A stretch of DNA of 27,694 bases from Chromera velia (Eukaryota > Sar > Chromeraceae). A program made the position numbers and the translations under genes. The stretch spans positions 17,296 to 44,989 of the forward strand of contig JAHBMJ010000428.1 in the NCBI GenBank assembly GCA_018398765.1. Reading direction: 5' to 3'. This document shows, one piece after another, positions 27,376 through 27,694 of the stretch; positions within the stretch are counted from its first letter, which is position 1, and the number at the start of each line of letters is the position of its first letter. The notes under the pieces are model-generated. The model searched no databases and was not told where the DNA came from. It was given only the letters and a program-made list of their open reading frames with translations.

Positions 27376-27694
27376 CTCTATCCGTCATGCCTGTTGGCAT
27401 GGAGGTCGGCTGGAGATTCAGTATCCCCAACATTCCACCTAGCTCTTCCGATTTTTCTTTGGTGAGGTGAAGTATTCTGCTTGCATTCATTCGCTTTCCC
27501 CCTGCCTCCGTCTGCTGCAGGAGGGGAGAGAATACGGTCGTCGCAACAGCGGCGGCGGACTTGGGGGAGGAGGGTATGGCGGGGGGGGAGGGGGGTATCC
27601 TGATAGAGGAGACAATAGAGGTGGCGACACGCCTGGAGGAGGAAAGGGTGGCGGGGGCAGGGGTCGAGGGGGTCATATTGACGGGGGGGGAATG
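24223..27694 (+). CDS. split ubiquitin-like domain protein with RGG tail (3' end outside window)
   Basis: Exons 26130-26882, 27266-27297 and 27521-edge join in phase to the exon ending at 25722. Upstream exons 24223-24295, 24386-24637 and 24742-25722 are a phase-consistent but less certain model starting at ATG 24223. The product is at least 755 residues. Residues about 110-424 are Ser/Glu/Pro-rich and disordered, with poly-Ser and a NKKRKQQQQQ patch (possible nuclear signal). A ubiquitin-like fold starts at 426-436 (VLQLFLKDLDG) and continues RTHLLRVPPN, LSVSELALLIEKKTGLPS and WRLLSGRRQI to 478, matching ubiquitin strands 1-4 and the helix. About 175 low-complexity residues follow, then LSTLTIVGRLKGG (658-670) matches ubiquitin's last strand and RLRGG end. 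The tail is Gly/Arg-rich (GRGGRK, GYGG, GRGRGGH), typical of RNA-binding RGG regions. The family is not recognised. Confidence 0.7.
26381..26476 (+). repeat. 48-bp in-frame tandem duplication
   Basis: Two copies (26381-26428, 26429-26476), nearly identical apart from changes at the end. Each encodes 16 residues beginning MVDRGPEKERSD. It lies in the insertion that splits the ubiquitin-like domain. Its near-identity indicates a recent event. Confidence 0.9.
26936..27260. repeat. intronic polypyrimidine (TTCC/TTTC/TGTC) tract
   Basis: The intron 26883-27265 is strongly T/C-rich. It starts with T-runs and TTCC tetramers and ends in TGTC/TCTC repeats that merge into the acceptor CTGTCTGCAG before the 32-nt exon at 27266. 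Confidence 0.8.
27321..27375. repeat. (GT)n microsatellite
   Basis: About 27 GT units with one GC interruption, in the intron 27298-27520 of the ubiquitin-like gene, beginning about 23 bases after the donor. Confidence 0.95.

Overview
This is a piece of nuclear DNA from a microbial eukaryote. The genes are split by spliceosomal introns with GT..AG ends. Introns and spacers are full of di- and tetranucleotide microsatellites, and a degenerate reverse-transcriptase retroelement lies between two genes. The arginine-pathway enzyme has an N-terminal extension with a hydrophobic stretch and an SSA/F junction, resembling the bipartite presequences of algae with a red-derived complex plastid. A photosynthetic stramenopile or a chromerid-like alga is my best guess, but the sequence does not settle it. 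No bacterial operons, CRISPR arrays or rRNA genes were seen.

Layout. (1) 1477-4131 (+): a four-exon gene for a membrane-anchored GNAT acetyltransferase of the NAT8/camello type. It has a possible alternative spliced C-terminus ending at 5547. (2) About 6914-11823 (-): a decayed retroelement with a YADD reverse transcriptase, a Cys/His motif and a probable C-terminal nuclease. It carries many in-frame TAG/TAA codons and a large repeat-rich insertion in the polymerase palm. It also contains a 251-N gap flanked by a 1037-bp direct duplication that looks like two unmerged overlapping contig ends. (3) 11824-13006: an AT-rich stretch, then sequence without a recognisable gene. (4) 13007-20259 (-): a 12-exon acetylornithine aminotransferase gene (491 codons), reconstructed with every splice site and phase consistent. 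(5) 20260-24222: a 4-kb spacer with several repeat-like islands. (6) 24223 to the right edge (+): a gene for a long low-complexity protein that carries a ubiquitin-like fold split by about 175 residues, a ubiquitin-type RLKGG end and an RGG/glycine-rich tail that runs off the window.

The first gene and the aminotransferase converge on the retroelement. The aminotransferase and the ubiquitin-like gene diverge from the 4-kb spacer. The three host genes show no shared pathway: one is small-molecule N-acetylation at a membrane, one is arginine biosynthesis (probably plastidial), and one is a ubiquitin-like, probably nuclear or RNA-associated protein.

Most interesting for follow-up: the split ubiquitin-like/RGG protein; the retroelement whose core frame is interrupted only by TAG and TAA codons; its 84-bp (28-codon) minisatellite inside the reverse-transcriptase palm; and the habit of tetranucleotide repeats starting exactly at splice donors.
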